Origin: Athalassotoga sp964433875
Lineage (GTDB): Bacteria; Thermotogota; Thermotogae; Mesoaciditogales; Mesoaciditogaceae
Assembly (NCBI GenBank): GCA_964433875.1
Contig: CAYSSO010000006.1
Span: 11,048-75,047 of the forward strand
Direction: 5' to 3'
DNA length: 64,000 bases
Shown here: one piece after another, positions 34,276 through 43,679 of the stretch
Position numbering within the stretch: the first letter of the stretch is position 1
Layout of the letters: the number at the start of each line of letters is the position of its first letter
The notes under the pieces: generated by a model
Seen by the model: the letters and a program-made list of their open reading frames with translations, nothing else
What the model was told of the DNA's origin: nothing
Database searches by the model: none
Made by a program: the position numbers and the translations under genes

Positions 34276-35994
34276 ATGCTTAAAAGGACCCATAGAATTC
34301 ATGAATTAAACAATTCTTTGATTGGAAAAGAAGTTATAGTGAATGGATGGGTTGACAGGATAAGGGATCTTGGAGGAATTATCTTTGTCTGGATAAGAGA
34401 CAGATACGGTATAGTGCAGGTTTTATTTGAGCCGGGAAGTTCAACTTATGAGATTGCAAAAAAGCTCTCTTTAGAGTACGTTGTGGGTGTAAAGGGAATT
34501 CTCAGGGAAAGACCTCGTGAGGCCAAAAACTTGGATCTTGTTAGCGGGGAGTTAGAGATACTCGCAACGGAATTAGAGATACTTGCAGAATCCAAGACTC
34601 CTCCGATTTATATAAATCGTGAGGAAGGAAGCGAAGATATAAGGCTTAAATACAGATATTTAGATCTAAGAAGGAAGAGCCTTCAGTCGAATTTGATATT
34701 TCGACACAAATTAATTCAAAAGACAAGAGAATACTTTAACTCTTTGGATTTTGTCGAGATAGAAACTCCTTATCTTATGAAGTCTACACCCGAGGGAGCG
34801 AGAAATTTCATAGTTCCGTCGAGAATAAAGAAGGGAACTTTTTACGCCCTTCCGCAATCTCCTCAAATCTTCAAACAACTTTTGATGATCGCGGGGTTTG
34901 ACAGATATTACCAGATAGCAAGATGTTTTAGAGACGAAGATCTCAGAGCGGACAGACAGCCGGAATTTACCCAGATAGATGTGGAAATGTCCTTTGTGGA
35001 TCAGGAAGATGTGCAAAAGGTTATAGGAGATCTTGTAAAGTATCTTTTCAAAGAAACGCTTAACATAGACATAGGCAATGTCTCTTCTATGAAGTACAGC
35101 GATGCGATAGAACTTTACGGATCAGACAAGCCCGATTTAAGATTCGGAATGGAAATGAAAAATTTGACGAATCAAGGATTCGTACAAAACCTTGGCTTTT
35201 TGAAGCCATTAGAAAAAGAAGAAGTGAAAATGATAGTCGTGCCTCCAAATGAGGTGCTTTCGAGGAAGGATCTCGATGGATATACAGAAAATGCGAAGTC
35301 CTCTAACCTGAGACTCGGCTGGGCCAAATTTTTTGATGGTAAATTCACGGGGAGTATAGGGAAATTACTTTCAGATGTTGATTTAAAGGTTAAATCCGGA
35401 GAGACCGTTCTAATCTGTGCAGGGCCGCAGAATAATCTCAATTCATTCCTCGGAAGAGTTAGAATTGACATAGCAAATAAAATAAAGATAATACCTGAGA
35501 GAACATTTAAAGTTTTGTGGATAAATGAATTCCCGATGTTCGAGTGGAACGAAGAGGAGAAAAGATTTCAAGCCCAGCACCATCCATTCACAATGCCATA
35601 TCTTGAAGACCTTGAAAACGAGGATCTGTCCAAAATAAGGGCACATTCGTACGATCTCGTGATAAACGGGTGGGAAATGGGCAGCGGAAGCGTGAGAATT
35701 CACACAAGGCCTTTGCAGGAAAGGATCTTTAAGTTGATAGGAATAAGTGAAGAGGAAGCAAAAAGACGCTTTGGATTCTTTCTCGAAGCGTTTGAGTATG
35801 GTGCTCCACCACACGCTGGATTTGCGATAGGAGTTGACAGACTTGTTTCGATAATGGTCGGTGCTCCTTCTTTAAGAGAGGTTATAGCCTTTCCAAAAAC
35901 CACAAGTGGAACTGACCTCATGATGGACACCCCCTCAGAGGTTACAGAAGAGCAATTAAAAGAACTTGGAATAAGATTGGAGGTAAATTCATGA
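34276..35994 (+). CDS. aspS: Aspartyl-tRNA synthetase, bacterial type
   Basis: Charges tRNA-Asp (or both Asp and Asn tRNAs if GatCAB is present; not testable here). The 572-residue class II enzyme has the N-terminal OB fold (VIVNGWVDRIRDLGG), motif 2 (RCFRDEDLRADRQPEF), the bacterial GAD insertion (about 285-400) and motif 3 (AGFAIGVDRLV). The SD GGAAGGAG is strong. It ends four bases into the STAS gene. Confidence 0.98.
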   Translation: MLKRTHRIHELNNSLIGKEVIVNGWVDRIRDLGGIIFVWIRDRYGIVQVLFEPGSSTYEIAKKLSLEYVVGVKGILRERPREAKNLDLVSGELEILATELEILAESKTPPIYINREEGSEDIRLKYRYLDLRRKSLQSNLIFRHKLIQKTREYFNSLDFVEIETPYLMKSTPEGARNFIVPSRIKKGTFYALPQSPQIFKQLLMIAGFDRYYQIARCFRDEDLRADRQPEFTQIDVEMSFVDQEDVQKVIGDLVKYLFKETLNIDIGNVSSMKYSDAIELYGSDKPDLRFGMEMKNLTNQGFVQNLGFLKPLEKEEVKMIVVPPNEVLSRKDLDGYTENAKSSNLRLGWAKFFDGKFTGSIGKLLSDVDLKVKSGETVLICAGPQNNLNSFLGRVRIDIANKIKIIPERTFKVLWINEFPMFEWNEEEKRFQAQHHPFTMPYLEDLENEDLSKIRAHSYDLVINGWEMGSGSVRIHTRPLQERIFKLIGISEEEAKRRFGFFLEAFEYGAPPHAGFAIGVDRLVSIMVGAPSLREVIAFPKTTSGTDLMMDTPSEVTEEQLKELGIRLEVNS

Positions 35995-36329
35995 ATGAAT
36001 TTTCTATAGAAATCACAAAAAACGCAAAAATTGTTCTCGTCAAGATGAAAGGAGAACTCGACGCTTATCAGTCAATAGACTTCAAGAAACGCATGATAGA
36101 TGAAGTCTTAAACAGCGATGAAAAGGTTATTTTAATGGACATGACTGGCCTTTCGTACATAGACAGTGCGGGACTGGGCGCTCTCGTTTCACTTCTTAAG
36201 AGGGCATCTGAAGGTTCAAAAGAATTGAGATTTTTCGGAATGAGATCGAATGTCAAAAAGATATTCGAACTTACAAGATTGAACATGGTATTCAAGATAT
36301 TCGACACTTATGAAGAAGCATCTGTATGA
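35991..36329 (+). CDS. STAS-domain anti-sigma factor antagonist
   Basis: A 112-residue single STAS domain of the SpoIIAA/RsbV type. The phosphorylation loop MTGLSYIDSAGLGAL carries the conserved Ser, and LRFFGMRSNVKKIFELTRL follows as in family members. Such proteins release a sigma factor by binding its anti-sigma kinase. No kinase is nearby, but a sigma factor gene lies in the same operon at 43040. The link between them is speculative. Confidence 0.9.
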   Translation: MNEFSIEITKNAKIVLVKMKGELDAYQSIDFKKRMIDEVLNSDEKVILMDMTGLSYIDSAGLGALVSLLKRASEGSKELRFFGMRSNVKKIFELTRLNMVFKIFDTYEEASV

Positions 36330-37000
36330 TATACATAGCGATCGATGGCCCGGCGGGATCTGGGAAAAGTTCTGTTGCAAGTGAACTTGCAAAGAGACTT
36401 GGATTTGGATATCTCAACACGGGAAACATATACAGGTTGATTTCCTTCTTCTGGATTCAAGAGGGTCAGCCAGATTTTTCGAGAGAATTCTTCGAATTCA
36501 TAAAGGGAAAGAATTTTTCTATTTCAGATGACTCTATAATAGTAGATGGGAAAAGTTACAACAGTGAATTGAGAACCTTAGAGGTAGGACGTGTCGTTTC
36601 AAAGGTTGCAGAAATTCCCGAGATAAGAGAGATCGTAACAAGGAAAAGCAGAGAAATAGTAAAAGATGGCAATTTTGTGGTTGAAGGAAGGGATATAGGA
36701 ACCGTTGTATTGCCATGTGCCTTTTTGAAGATCTTTCTGACTGCATCGATCGAAGAGAGAGCCAGAAGAAGATACAAAGAACTTATCTCGAAGGGAATAA
36801 AGGCGAACTTTGAGGATATAATAAATGAGATAAGGGAACGAGATCGCATAGATTCTTCAAGGACTGTTTCTCCATTGAAGACCGCAGATGATGCCATAAC
36901 GATAATAACGGATGGTCTTGATCTTGAAGAGGTGGTAGATAAAATTTACTCTATTTACACCGAGAGGATGAAGAGTGTTAGAGATAAAAATTGCGAATGA
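36326..37000 (+). CDS. cmk: Cytidylate kinase
   Basis: Phosphorylates CMP and dCMP. The 224-residue protein shows the P-loop GPAGSGKSSVA at 8-18, the YLNTGNIYR segment (DTGAMYR in most family members), VVEGRDIGTVVLP and the lid IEERARRRYKEL. It overlaps the STAS gene by four bases and ispH by 26 bases, the cmk-ispH-rpsA order seen in many bacteria. Confidence 0.95.
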   Translation: MIYIAIDGPAGSGKSSVASELAKRLGFGYLNTGNIYRLISFFWIQEGQPDFSREFFEFIKGKNFSISDDSIIVDGKSYNSELRTLEVGRVVSKVAEIPEIREIVTRKSREIVKDGNFVVEGRDIGTVVLPCAFLKIFLTASIEERARRRYKELISKGIKANFEDIINEIRERDRIDSSRTVSPLKTADDAITIITDGLDLEEVVDKIYSIYTERMKSVRDKNCE

Positions 37001-37817
37001 GATAGGGTTCTGTTTTGGAGTGGACAGAGCGGTAAAAATAACCGAAGAATTTTTAAATAAAGGTGAAAGTGTTTACGTAACCGGCGATCTTATTCATAAT
37101 GAGGAAGAAATGAGGAAACTTGAAAAAATGGGGCTAAAAACTTTTAAAATCGATTCTGAATGGCCCGATCTTTCTTCTTCAGTTGTCGTGGTGAGAGCGC
37201 ATGGTATCCCGATAGAACAAATGAAAAAACTCATCTCCATTGCAAAACAGGTTGTGAATGCGACATGTCCTGTAGTCTCTTCCGTTGCCGATTCTATAAA
37301 CCGCGCTCGTAAAGAAGGATTTGAAATATTACTCTACGGCCACGAACACCACGACGAGGTTACATATCTTACAAGTATAGTCGATGAAATAAAGGTATTC
37401 GATTCGCCGGATAAAATAAATTACTCGACGAAAAAAATAGCAATTTTTTCCCAGACTACGATGGATATGAATGGATTTAAAGAAGTGGTAAAGAAAATAT
37501 CCGAAAATATGGATGAGTTATCAATTGTCATGGTAGAAAATACCATTTGTAAGGTTACCTACCAAAGAGAAAGGGAGGTGGAAGAGTTAGCGAAATCTCA
37601 GGATGTCTGTCTTGTAGTTGGCGGAAGCAAAAGTTCTAACACAAGAAAACTTTTTAACATCGCCAAAAATCTGAATGGAAGGACCTATCTTATCTTAAAT
37701 GCAGACGATCTAAAGGTAGAATGGTTTGAGTCTGTCAAAAGTGTCGGAATATGCAGTGGAACCTCAACTCCAAGAAGAATTGTAGACGAAATAGTGAAGA
37801 AGTTGAGGACGTTTTGA
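36975..37817 (+). CDS. ispH: 4-hydroxy-3-methylbut-2-enyl diphosphate reductase
   Basis: Last enzyme of the MEP isoprenoid pathway, with a 4Fe-4S cluster held by three cysteines: GFCFGVDRAV (C12 region), NATCPVV and GICSGTSTP. HGIP and GHEHHDEV provide substrate-binding histidines, and VENTICKVT carries the Thr/Cys stretch. At 280 residues it is normal. The start is GTG 36975, after GAGAGG, inside cmk. In this genome it is separate from rpsA, not fused as in some Clostridia. Confidence 0.97.
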   Translation: MLEIKIANEIGFCFGVDRAVKITEEFLNKGESVYVTGDLIHNEEEMRKLEKMGLKTFKIDSEWPDLSSSVVVVRAHGIPIEQMKKLISIAKQVVNATCPVVSSVADSINRARKEGFEILLYGHEHHDEVTYLTSIVDEIKVFDSPDKINYSTKKIAIFSQTTMDMNGFKEVVKKISENMDELSIVMVENTICKVTYQREREVEELAKSQDVCLVVGGSKSSNTRKLFNIAKNLNGRTYLILNADDLKVEWFESVKSVGICSGTSTPRRIVDEIVKKLRTF

Positions 37818-37823
37818 AAAATT

Positions 37824-37852
37824 AAAGGAGGTGTGCCCTTCGGGGTAAAATC
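37824..37852 (+). promoter_or_regulatory. rpsA leader: strong SD separated from the ATG by a UUCG hairpin
   Basis: AAAGGAGGTG (37824-37833) would be an excellent SD but lies 19 bases before the ATG. In between, TGCCC-TTCG-GGGTA (37834-37847) forms a 5-bp stem (one G-U pair) capped by a C(UUCG)G tetraloop. If folded, it leaves only AAATC between the hairpin and the ATG, which would restore normal SD spacing. Translation may depend on this structure. Confidence 0.65.
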
Positions 37853-39505
37853 ATGGAAAACGGCGAAGTGGTAAACGGTAAAAATGAATTTGAGGAGTAT
37901 ATCGAGAATGAGAATCTTGGAATACCTACTGTTGGAGAGGTCAGAAAATGTACGGTTGTAAGTTCCGGAACCGAATACGTTATAGTTGATCTCGGCGCAA
38001 AAACTGAAGGCATTATAACAAAGAAGGAACTTGTGAAAGAACCCCAGGATTACAAATCCGGCGACATTATAGACGCTGTCGTTATAAATTATAGAGGGGA
38101 AGAAGAAGGGGCCCGTACATATCTTTCTGAAAGAAGATACTTTATACCAAAAGTGCTCGAAGAGATAAAAAAGAGCATGGAAGAAAAGAAGCCTATCAAA
38201 GGTCATATAATAAAAAAGGTAAGAGGAGGATACACGGTAGAAATTCAAGGCGCTGTTTCAGCCTTTTTACCGGGATCTCAGGCTTCATACCTTAACAACA
38301 TTTCAAATGATGAACTTCTCAAAAGAGAATTCGAATTTGAAGTGATAAATTTTGAAGAGAGAAATAACGGCAACAATATAGTGCTTTCAATGGACTCGAT
38401 TGTCAATAAAGAGGTAGAAAAATTCCTCGAATCTGTCAACGTCGGTGAAAAGATAAAAGGTATTGTCAAAGATATAACTAACTTCGGAGTCTTTATGGAT
38501 GTCGGCCCGATGATCGCGTTGATCCCGCGAAGTGAGATAAGTTGGGACAGAAATGTCAATTTAAGAGAAAAGTTTAAAATGGGAGAAACAGTCGAAGGAG
38601 TGGTAATATCAAAAGACATCCAAAACAAAAAAATGTCTGTCAGCGTTAAAAGATTAACCGAAGATCCGTGGGAAAGGATCGAAGAAAAATATCCAGTTGG
38701 AAGCATTGTAGACGCCACAGTTACCGGTATAGCACCTTATGGAATCTTTGTCAGAATCGATGATGGAATAAAGGGACTTGTAAGGGCCGAGAATATTTTC
38801 TGGGGAAATACTAAGAGAAACCTAAAAGACTACTTCCATGAAAATGATCAGATAAAGGTTGAAGTTACCGAAATAGATAAAAACAAGAGAAGGATTTCCT
38901 TTAGTGTGAAGGATGTAAAAGGAGATCCGTGGAACAACATAGAAGAGAAGTACCACGTTGGTGATGCTGTAAAGGCAAAGGTAGAAAAGGTTCTTGACAC
39001 TGGAATCATTCTTGGTATAGAAGACGAGATATCCGGATTTGCGCATGTTTCAGAATTGTCATGGAATTTTGTGAAAAACCCATCCGATCTTTTCAAGAGG
39101 AATCAAGAAGTCGAGGTAAAGATCCTCGATATAAGTCCTGAGAAGAGAAGAATGAAATTAAGCGTTAAGAGGCTTCTAAAAGACCCGTGGGAAGAACTTT
39201 CAAAAACAGTTAAAGTGGGTACTCCCGTTGATTGTGAAGTGGTCAATTTAAAGAATTCTGGAGCCATCTTAAGAGTCGTAAATTACAACGTGGAAGGATT
39301 TTTGCCCAAATCTCAATTTTACGATGGGATAAAGGTGGGAGATCTTTTCAAGGCAAAAATTCACAAGGTATCTTACAATCCAGATTTAGATGAGAGAGAT
39401 ATGGTTGTAACGATAAAAGATTTGCCTGATAATTCCAAGAAAGAAGATCATAAACCAATGAAAACGACCATAGAGGAATTGGTGAATAGAAAAGGTGAAA
39501 AGTAA
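37853..39505 (+). CDS. rpsA: Ribosomal protein S1 (multi-S1-domain protein)
   Basis: RNA-binding protein that helps mRNA bind the 30S subunit. The 550-residue protein has about six OB-fold S1 repeats. Clear ones begin at GEKIKGIVKDITNFGVFMDVGP, PVGSIVDATVTGIAPYGIFV, HVGDAVKAKVEKVLDTGIILG and KVGTPVDCEVVNLKNSGAIL. Linkers carry the repeated R(L)-x-DPWE motif. The start is ATG 37853 behind an unusual SD-hairpin leader. It overlaps der by 11 bases. Confidence 0.93.
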   Translation: MENGEVVNGKNEFEEYIENENLGIPTVGEVRKCTVVSSGTEYVIVDLGAKTEGIITKKELVKEPQDYKSGDIIDAVVINYRGEEEGARTYLSERRYFIPKVLEEIKKSMEEKKPIKGHIIKKVRGGYTVEIQGAVSAFLPGSQASYLNNISNDELLKREFEFEVINFEERNNGNNIVLSMDSIVNKEVEKFLESVNVGEKIKGIVKDITNFGVFMDVGPMIALIPRSEISWDRNVNLREKFKMGETVEGVVISKDIQNKKMSVSVKRLTEDPWERIEEKYPVGSIVDATVTGIAPYGIFVRIDDGIKGLVRAENIFWGNTKRNLKDYFHENDQIKVEVTEIDKNKRRISFSVKDVKGDPWNNIEEKYHVGDAVKAKVEKVLDTGIILGIEDEISGFAHVSELSWNFVKNPSDLFKRNQEVEVKILDISPEKRRMKLSVKRLLKDPWEELSKTVKVGTPVDCEVVNLKNSGAILRVVNYNVEGFLPKSQFYDGIKVGDLFKAKIHKVSYNPDLDERDMVVTIKDLPDNSKKEDHKPMKTTIEELVNRKGEK

Positions 39506-40805
39506 TTTTGATCTGCCCGCTGTCGTGATAGCGGGCAGAAAAAATGCTGGCAAATCAAGTATATTCAACAGGCTTGTTGGATTTAGAAGATCTCTGGTTG
39601 CCGATTATGAAGGTTTAACCAGAGATCCGGTTATTTTTGATATGAATATCGAAGGAAAAACATTTCGTCTTGTTGATCTGCCCGGTTATTTCTTGGATCC
39701 ATCTGACGAGATAGAGTTTGAGATGAATCTTTCCTTTAAAAAATGGATCTCCATTGCAACGCTAATCATCTTTGTGATAGATGGAAGATCGAACCTTACC
39801 CAGGAAGACATTGAAATCGCAGAGATGATCCGAAAATCGGGAAAAAAATATATCTTCGTAGTTAACAAGTGTGAGAGCGACGCTTACAAGAAAAACCTTG
39901 GAGAAATATATTCCATTTCAATGGGAGAACCTATCTTCATTTCGGCCGAGCACAACATAGGCTTTGATCTTTTAGAAGAGGAAATTCTAAAATCAATTCC
40001 TGAATCTGAAATCGAAATAAAAAATTCCGGTCCGAAGGTTTCGATAATCGGCAAGCCAAATGTCGGAAAGTCTTCTCTTTTCAATTCAATAATAAACGAA
40101 TCTGTCTCGATAGTCACGTCTATACCGGGCACAACAAGAGACACAATAGATGCTTCTTTGAATTACAAGGGCAGACATATCATCTTCATAGATACGGCCG
40201 GATTGAGAAAGAGGTCTCATGTTCAAAAGGGTAGCGTTGAATCGTTTAGCGGGGCAAGAACGATAAGGGCAATCATGAACTCAGATATATCACTTATCGT
40301 TGTGGACGCTTCCGAGGGGATAACTGAACAAGACAAGAAGGTAGCCTCGATGGTTGTAAAATATTCAAAGGCTTCAATAATAGTAGGAAACAAATGGGAT
40401 CTGGCAATGAAGAACTTCGTCGAAGATGTAGAAAGGGAACTTTTCTTTATCTCCTACAGTCCCTTTGTACCGGTCTCAGCGCTGAATGGGTGGAATTTAA
40501 CGGCGTTAATGGATCAGATAATAAGAGTCTACGATCAGTACACATCGACTCTGCCAACTTCGAAAATAGCAGGATTGTCTTTCAAATTCTCATCTGAACA
40601 TGCGATTCCATCAAAGTTAAAGATCTTTTACGCGACTCAGATTGATACAACTCCGCCGACTATTTCGGTCTTTGTTAACTCCCCAGAATTGTTCACAGAA
40701 AGTGTCAGAAGGTCTTACGAAAATTTTTTGAGAAGGAATATAAGTGAATTTGAGAATGTACCTTTAAAAATAATTGTAAAAGCGAGAAGAGAAAATGACA
40801 AATGA
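39495..40805 (+). CDS. der: Ribosome-associated GTPase Der (EngA)
   Basis: A tandem GTPase for 50S assembly, 436 residues. Domain 1 has GRKNAGKSS (G1), TRD, LVDLPGY (G3) and VNKCES (G4). Domain 2 has the canonical GKPNVGKSS, PGTTRDTID, DTAGLRKRS and GNKWDL. The C-terminal KH-like domain follows. Domain 1 deviates at G1, G3 (DLPG) and G4 (NKxE, not NKxD); as I recall the Thermotoga Der also has NKxE. The assigned start is GTG 39495, which has no clear SD and is uncertain. A 10-bp hairpin covers codons 7-15. Confidence 0.9.
   Translation: MKSNFDLPAVVIAGRKNAGKSSIFNRLVGFRRSLVADYEGLTRDPVIFDMNIEGKTFRLVDLPGYFLDPSDEIEFEMNLSFKKWISIATLIIFVIDGRSNLTQEDIEIAEMIRKSGKKYIFVVNKCESDAYKKNLGEIYSISMGEPIFISAEHNIGFDLLEEEILKSIPESEIEIKNSGPKVSIIGKPNVGKSSLFNSIINESVSIVTSIPGTTRDTIDASLNYKGRHIIFIDTAGLRKRSHVQKGSVESFSGARTIRAIMNSDISLIVVDASEGITEQDKKVASMVVKYSKASIIVGNKWDLAMKNFVEDVERELFFISYSPFVPVSALNGWNLTALMDQIIRVYDQYTSTLPTSKIAGLSFKFSSEHAIPSKLKIFYATQIDTTPPTISVFVNSPELFTESVRRSYENFLRRNISEFENVPLKIIVKARRENDK
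39512..39539 (+). promoter_or_regulatory. Perfect 10-bp stem-loop in the rpsA-der junction
   Basis: TCTGCCCGCT, an 8-base loop GTCGTGAT, then AGCGGGCAGA. The arms are perfectly complementary and GC-rich, unlike the AT-rich surroundings. It starts seven bases after the rpsA stop, inside the first codons of der. It has no U tract, so it is more likely an RNA stability, processing or translation-control element than a terminator. Confidence 0.7.
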
Positions 40806-41397
40806 GATATTATGGATAGTTATGTCTTATCTTGTTGGAAGTATTCCTTTTAGTTATATTCTTCCACGTCTTAAAGGTATTGATGTCAGAAGAGTGGGAA
40901 GTGGAAATGTTGGAGGAACAAATGCTTTAAGGGCCGCAGGTCCTTTTATTGGTTTCACATCTATGTTCTTAGACATAGCAAAATCTTTCGTTGTAGTTCT
41001 TCTTGCGCGTCTTATGGGTTTTCCGATGCCTTTTATTTTGCTTTCTGGAACTGCAGCGGTAATTGGTCATGACTATTCAATATACATGAAATTTCGAGGC
41101 GGCAAGGGTGTGGCCTCAACTCTCGGCTTCATATTGGCAATAAATCCATTCGTTGCGTTAGGTTTTCTCGGAATATGGCTGATTTTTACCCTTGCGACGA
41201 AATATGTCTCTCTTGCATCTATGATTGGAATTGGATTTGCGCTCTTGCTCTCATTCCTGTTTGGAGAGATCTATTTTGGATTTGCTCTGCTTTTTCTCTT
41301 GGTACTTAGCGTATACAGACACCACGAAAATATAAAAAGACTGATCAACGGAAGAGAAAACAAGATGGATCTCATAAATATGTTAAGACAGAAGTGA
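40795..41397 (+). CDS. plsY: Glycerol-3-phosphate acyltransferase PlsY
   Basis: Membrane enzyme that transfers the acyl group of acyl-phosphate (made by PlsX) to glycerol-3-phosphate. The 200-residue protein has five predicted helices. Its three motifs are present: VGSIPFSYILPR with VRRVGSGNVGGTNALRA, GHDYSIYMKFRGGKGVAS, and YRHHENIKRLINGRENK. It overlaps der by 11 bases. Confidence 0.97.
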   Translation: MTNEILWIVMSYLVGSIPFSYILPRLKGIDVRRVGSGNVGGTNALRAAGPFIGFTSMFLDIAKSFVVVLLARLMGFPMPFILLSGTAAVIGHDYSIYMKFRGGKGVASTLGFILAINPFVALGFLGIWLIFTLATKYVSLASMIGIGFALLLSFLFGEIYFGFALLFLLVLSVYRHHENIKRLINGRENKMDLINMLRQK

Positions 41398-41402
41398 TCG
41401 GT

Positions 41403-43043
41403 TTGAAATGGCTTGTTTTGCTTTTCCTTTTTATTTCATTTATGGCATTTGGATCTTACATTAACAATTTTTCAGCGTCGGTAAATGCATGGAATAACTC
41501 CAATATAAGTGAAGCAGTTTCGCTCATTAACATGTCCTTATCATCAACGATAAATGTTGCCGATGCGGCCAATTTATGGTATTTCAAGGCCCGCCTTGAT
41601 CTGATGAATGGTAATCTTACGTCGGCATCAAATGATCTCAATAATGCCGTTATGGTCTTTAAATCATCTCCGACCTATACATTCATAAAATCGCTTATTT
41701 CCGCCTCTTTTACGGCTTTTCTACCCATAGTATCTGTCAAAAAACAAGATACAATTTATGGCATATACAAGGGAAGTGAAGTATTTTACTCTCCTGTTTC
41801 AGTTGCGATCAGAGAAAATGGATTTTACGTCCTGGACGCGGCAAATAGAAATGTGATTGAATTTTCCAAAGTTCAAAATGTCTATCCTCTCGATGTGAAT
41901 TCAACGCCAACAGCCATCATATATTCAAGTATTTCGGATAGATTTTATGTTTCATTCGAGAATGGTTCGATATATTCTTATTCTCCAAAGTTCAACGATA
42001 AAAAGATTTTTCTTTCAAACCTTTCTTTTCCGGTTATTTTCTGTCAGGATAGCGCAGGTAGGTTTTACGTTGGAGAGTACGGGAAGGATGCCGTTGATGT
42101 ATTTGAAAATAACGGAGATCTCTTCAGAAGGTTTGATCTATTTTCGAAAAGGGTTCACATTTTCTCGTACGGCCATGCACGATCTGGAATATTTTATTTG
42201 ATGGACCTGACCGATAAAGAAATACGCAGATTCGATCTTATCACCTCAAAAGAATTGAGTCCTATTCCATTCCCTTCAGGGCCATTACCCTACGATTTTT
42301 CAGTTTTGGGAGACAATATTGTTTTTTTTAACTCGGATCAGATGGTAAGTGGAGGGATAAATTTTAACCTTGAGGATTCGAAAGCCGTTTTTTACGCCGA
42401 TTTAAGCGGCCAGACCCTTTTGACTGTTGATCCGGTCTCAAATGATGTCAAGATCTACAAAATTTCCCTTCAAGGAAATCCTATCTTCCCGATTATAGAT
42501 AGAATAGGATTTAAGAATGGAAATATAGAAACCTACTTTAGAATAATAAATCTTGCAAATAGGTCGATAGAATATCTTCCAGATCTGATTGTAAAGATAA
42601 ATGGTTCGATGGTACCTTTCTCGGTTAATTACGTTTATCAAAATTACAAATTGTACATCTTCCCTGATATCTCTCAAATTCTTTCCGTAGACAAAAATGT
42701 AAGAAATGTGGTGATCGTGAAGGGAAACGTCTTAAATGAACTCGAGAAATATTTTGGCACTCTAATGCTTAGGAATGTTTCACTTTTTGTAGTCGGAGAT
42801 CCTCAAGATTTTTCGGAAAAAACGAAGCTCATGGTCTATATCACAGGAGGAACATTTATATCCGAAAGCGAGATTGGATCTATTCAACAGATGATCTCCA
42901 CGACAAAGTACAAATCCTTGGTGACAAGTTTTCCTGTACCGGTATCTCTTGGCGGAATTAACAGTATCTCGATTTATTACGGTGCAAATTCGAATTTGAT
43001 CGATACCGTTTATTATACCGATCAAAATATACTCTCGAAATGA
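41403..43043 (+). CDS. Exported protein, TPR-like then beta-propeller-like, unknown function
   Basis: A 546-residue protein. The start is TTG 41403 behind GAAGTGATC, giving a signal peptide MKWLVLLFLFISFMAFG. Residues about 25-90 look like one or two helical TPR-type hairpins (AVSLINMSLSS, ARLDLMNGNLTSASNDLNNA). Residues 110-330 show repeated YVLD and FYVGEYG type strands resembling a propeller. The C-terminal 180 residues are mixed. I cannot name the family. It is followed immediately by a sigma factor gene. Confidence 0.6.
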   Translation: MKWLVLLFLFISFMAFGSYINNFSASVNAWNNSNISEAVSLINMSLSSTINVADAANLWYFKARLDLMNGNLTSASNDLNNAVMVFKSSPTYTFIKSLISASFTAFLPIVSVKKQDTIYGIYKGSEVFYSPVSVAIRENGFYVLDAANRNVIEFSKVQNVYPLDVNSTPTAIIYSSISDRFYVSFENGSIYSYSPKFNDKKIFLSNLSFPVIFCQDSAGRFYVGEYGKDAVDVFENNGDLFRRFDLFSKRVHIFSYGHARSGIFYLMDLTDKEIRRFDLITSKELSPIPFPSGPLPYDFSVLGDNIVFFNSDQMVSGGINFNLEDSKAVFYADLSGQTLLTVDPVSNDVKIYKISLQGNPIFPIIDRIGFKNGNIETYFRIINLANRSIEYLPDLIVKINGSMVPFSVNYVYQNYKLYIFPDISQILSVDKNVRNVVIVKGNVLNELEKYFGTLMLRNVSLFVVGDPQDFSEKTKLMVYITGGTFISESEIGSIQQMISTTKYKSLVTSFPVPVSLGGINSISIYYGANSNLIDTVYYTDQNILSK

Positions 43044-43675
43044 TGAGACTGAAGTATCGTCTCAGAACAAGATCGACAAAAGAACTTATCAAACTGGCGC
43101 AGAGCGGTGTAAAGGAGGCTGCAGATTTCATAGTTGAGCAGTTTTATCCAATGGTCGTAAAGATCGCTAATCAGTACTACGGCCAATGGTCAGATCAAGA
43201 CGATCTCATTCAAAATGGACTTGTCGGACTTATAAAAGCGATTTATTATTACAAAGAAGACAAAAGTACTTTTTCGACCTTCGCATGGAAATCAGTCGAT
43301 TCAGAAATGAAATCCTTTTTGACATATTTAAACAGAAGAAAGCATAAAATACTTACAGATTCTCTAAAAGTTGATTTGCTTCTCGAAGAAGAATCAGAAG
43401 ATAAAAGTTCAGATATAGGATATGAGCCTACCTTGGTAGATGATTATCTTTACGAAGATCTTATGTCCAAAATTTCATCGGTACTCGATGAAGATGAATT
43501 CGAATTGTTCAAGATGTACATGCAGGATGAATCTTACAAAGAGATAGCCGATCGGATCGGAAAGAATGCAAAGTATGTCGATAACACGATTCAAAAGATA
43601 AAGCGTAAAATTAAGCCAGTTATCGAGACCCACAAGATGATAAGACAAATAGTCGCCGATATTGAAAGGATGTGA
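43040..43675 (+). CDS. Alternative RNA polymerase sigma factor (SigH-like, region 2 and region 4)
   Basis: A 211-residue sigma-70 family factor. Region 2 is seen as YYGQWSDQDDLIQNGLVGLIKAIYYYKEDKSTFSTFAWKSV (about 45-90). Region 4 has SYKEIADRIGKNAKYVDNTIQKIKRKI (helix-turn-helix, about 165-192). There is no region 1.1 or 3, which places it near SigH or ECF factors. An acidic stretch EEESEDKSSD links the two. The start ATG overlaps the preceding stop. Its regulon is unknown. Confidence 0.88.
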   Translation: MMRLKYRLRTRSTKELIKLAQSGVKEAADFIVEQFYPMVVKIANQYYGQWSDQDDLIQNGLVGLIKAIYYYKEDKSTFSTFAWKSVDSEMKSFLTYLNRRKHKILTDSLKVDLLLEEESEDKSSDIGYEPTLVDDYLYEDLMSKISSVLDEDEFELFKMYMQDESYKEIADRIGKNAKYVDNTIQKIKRKIKPVIETHKMIRQIVADIERM

Positions 43676-43679
43676 TCTG

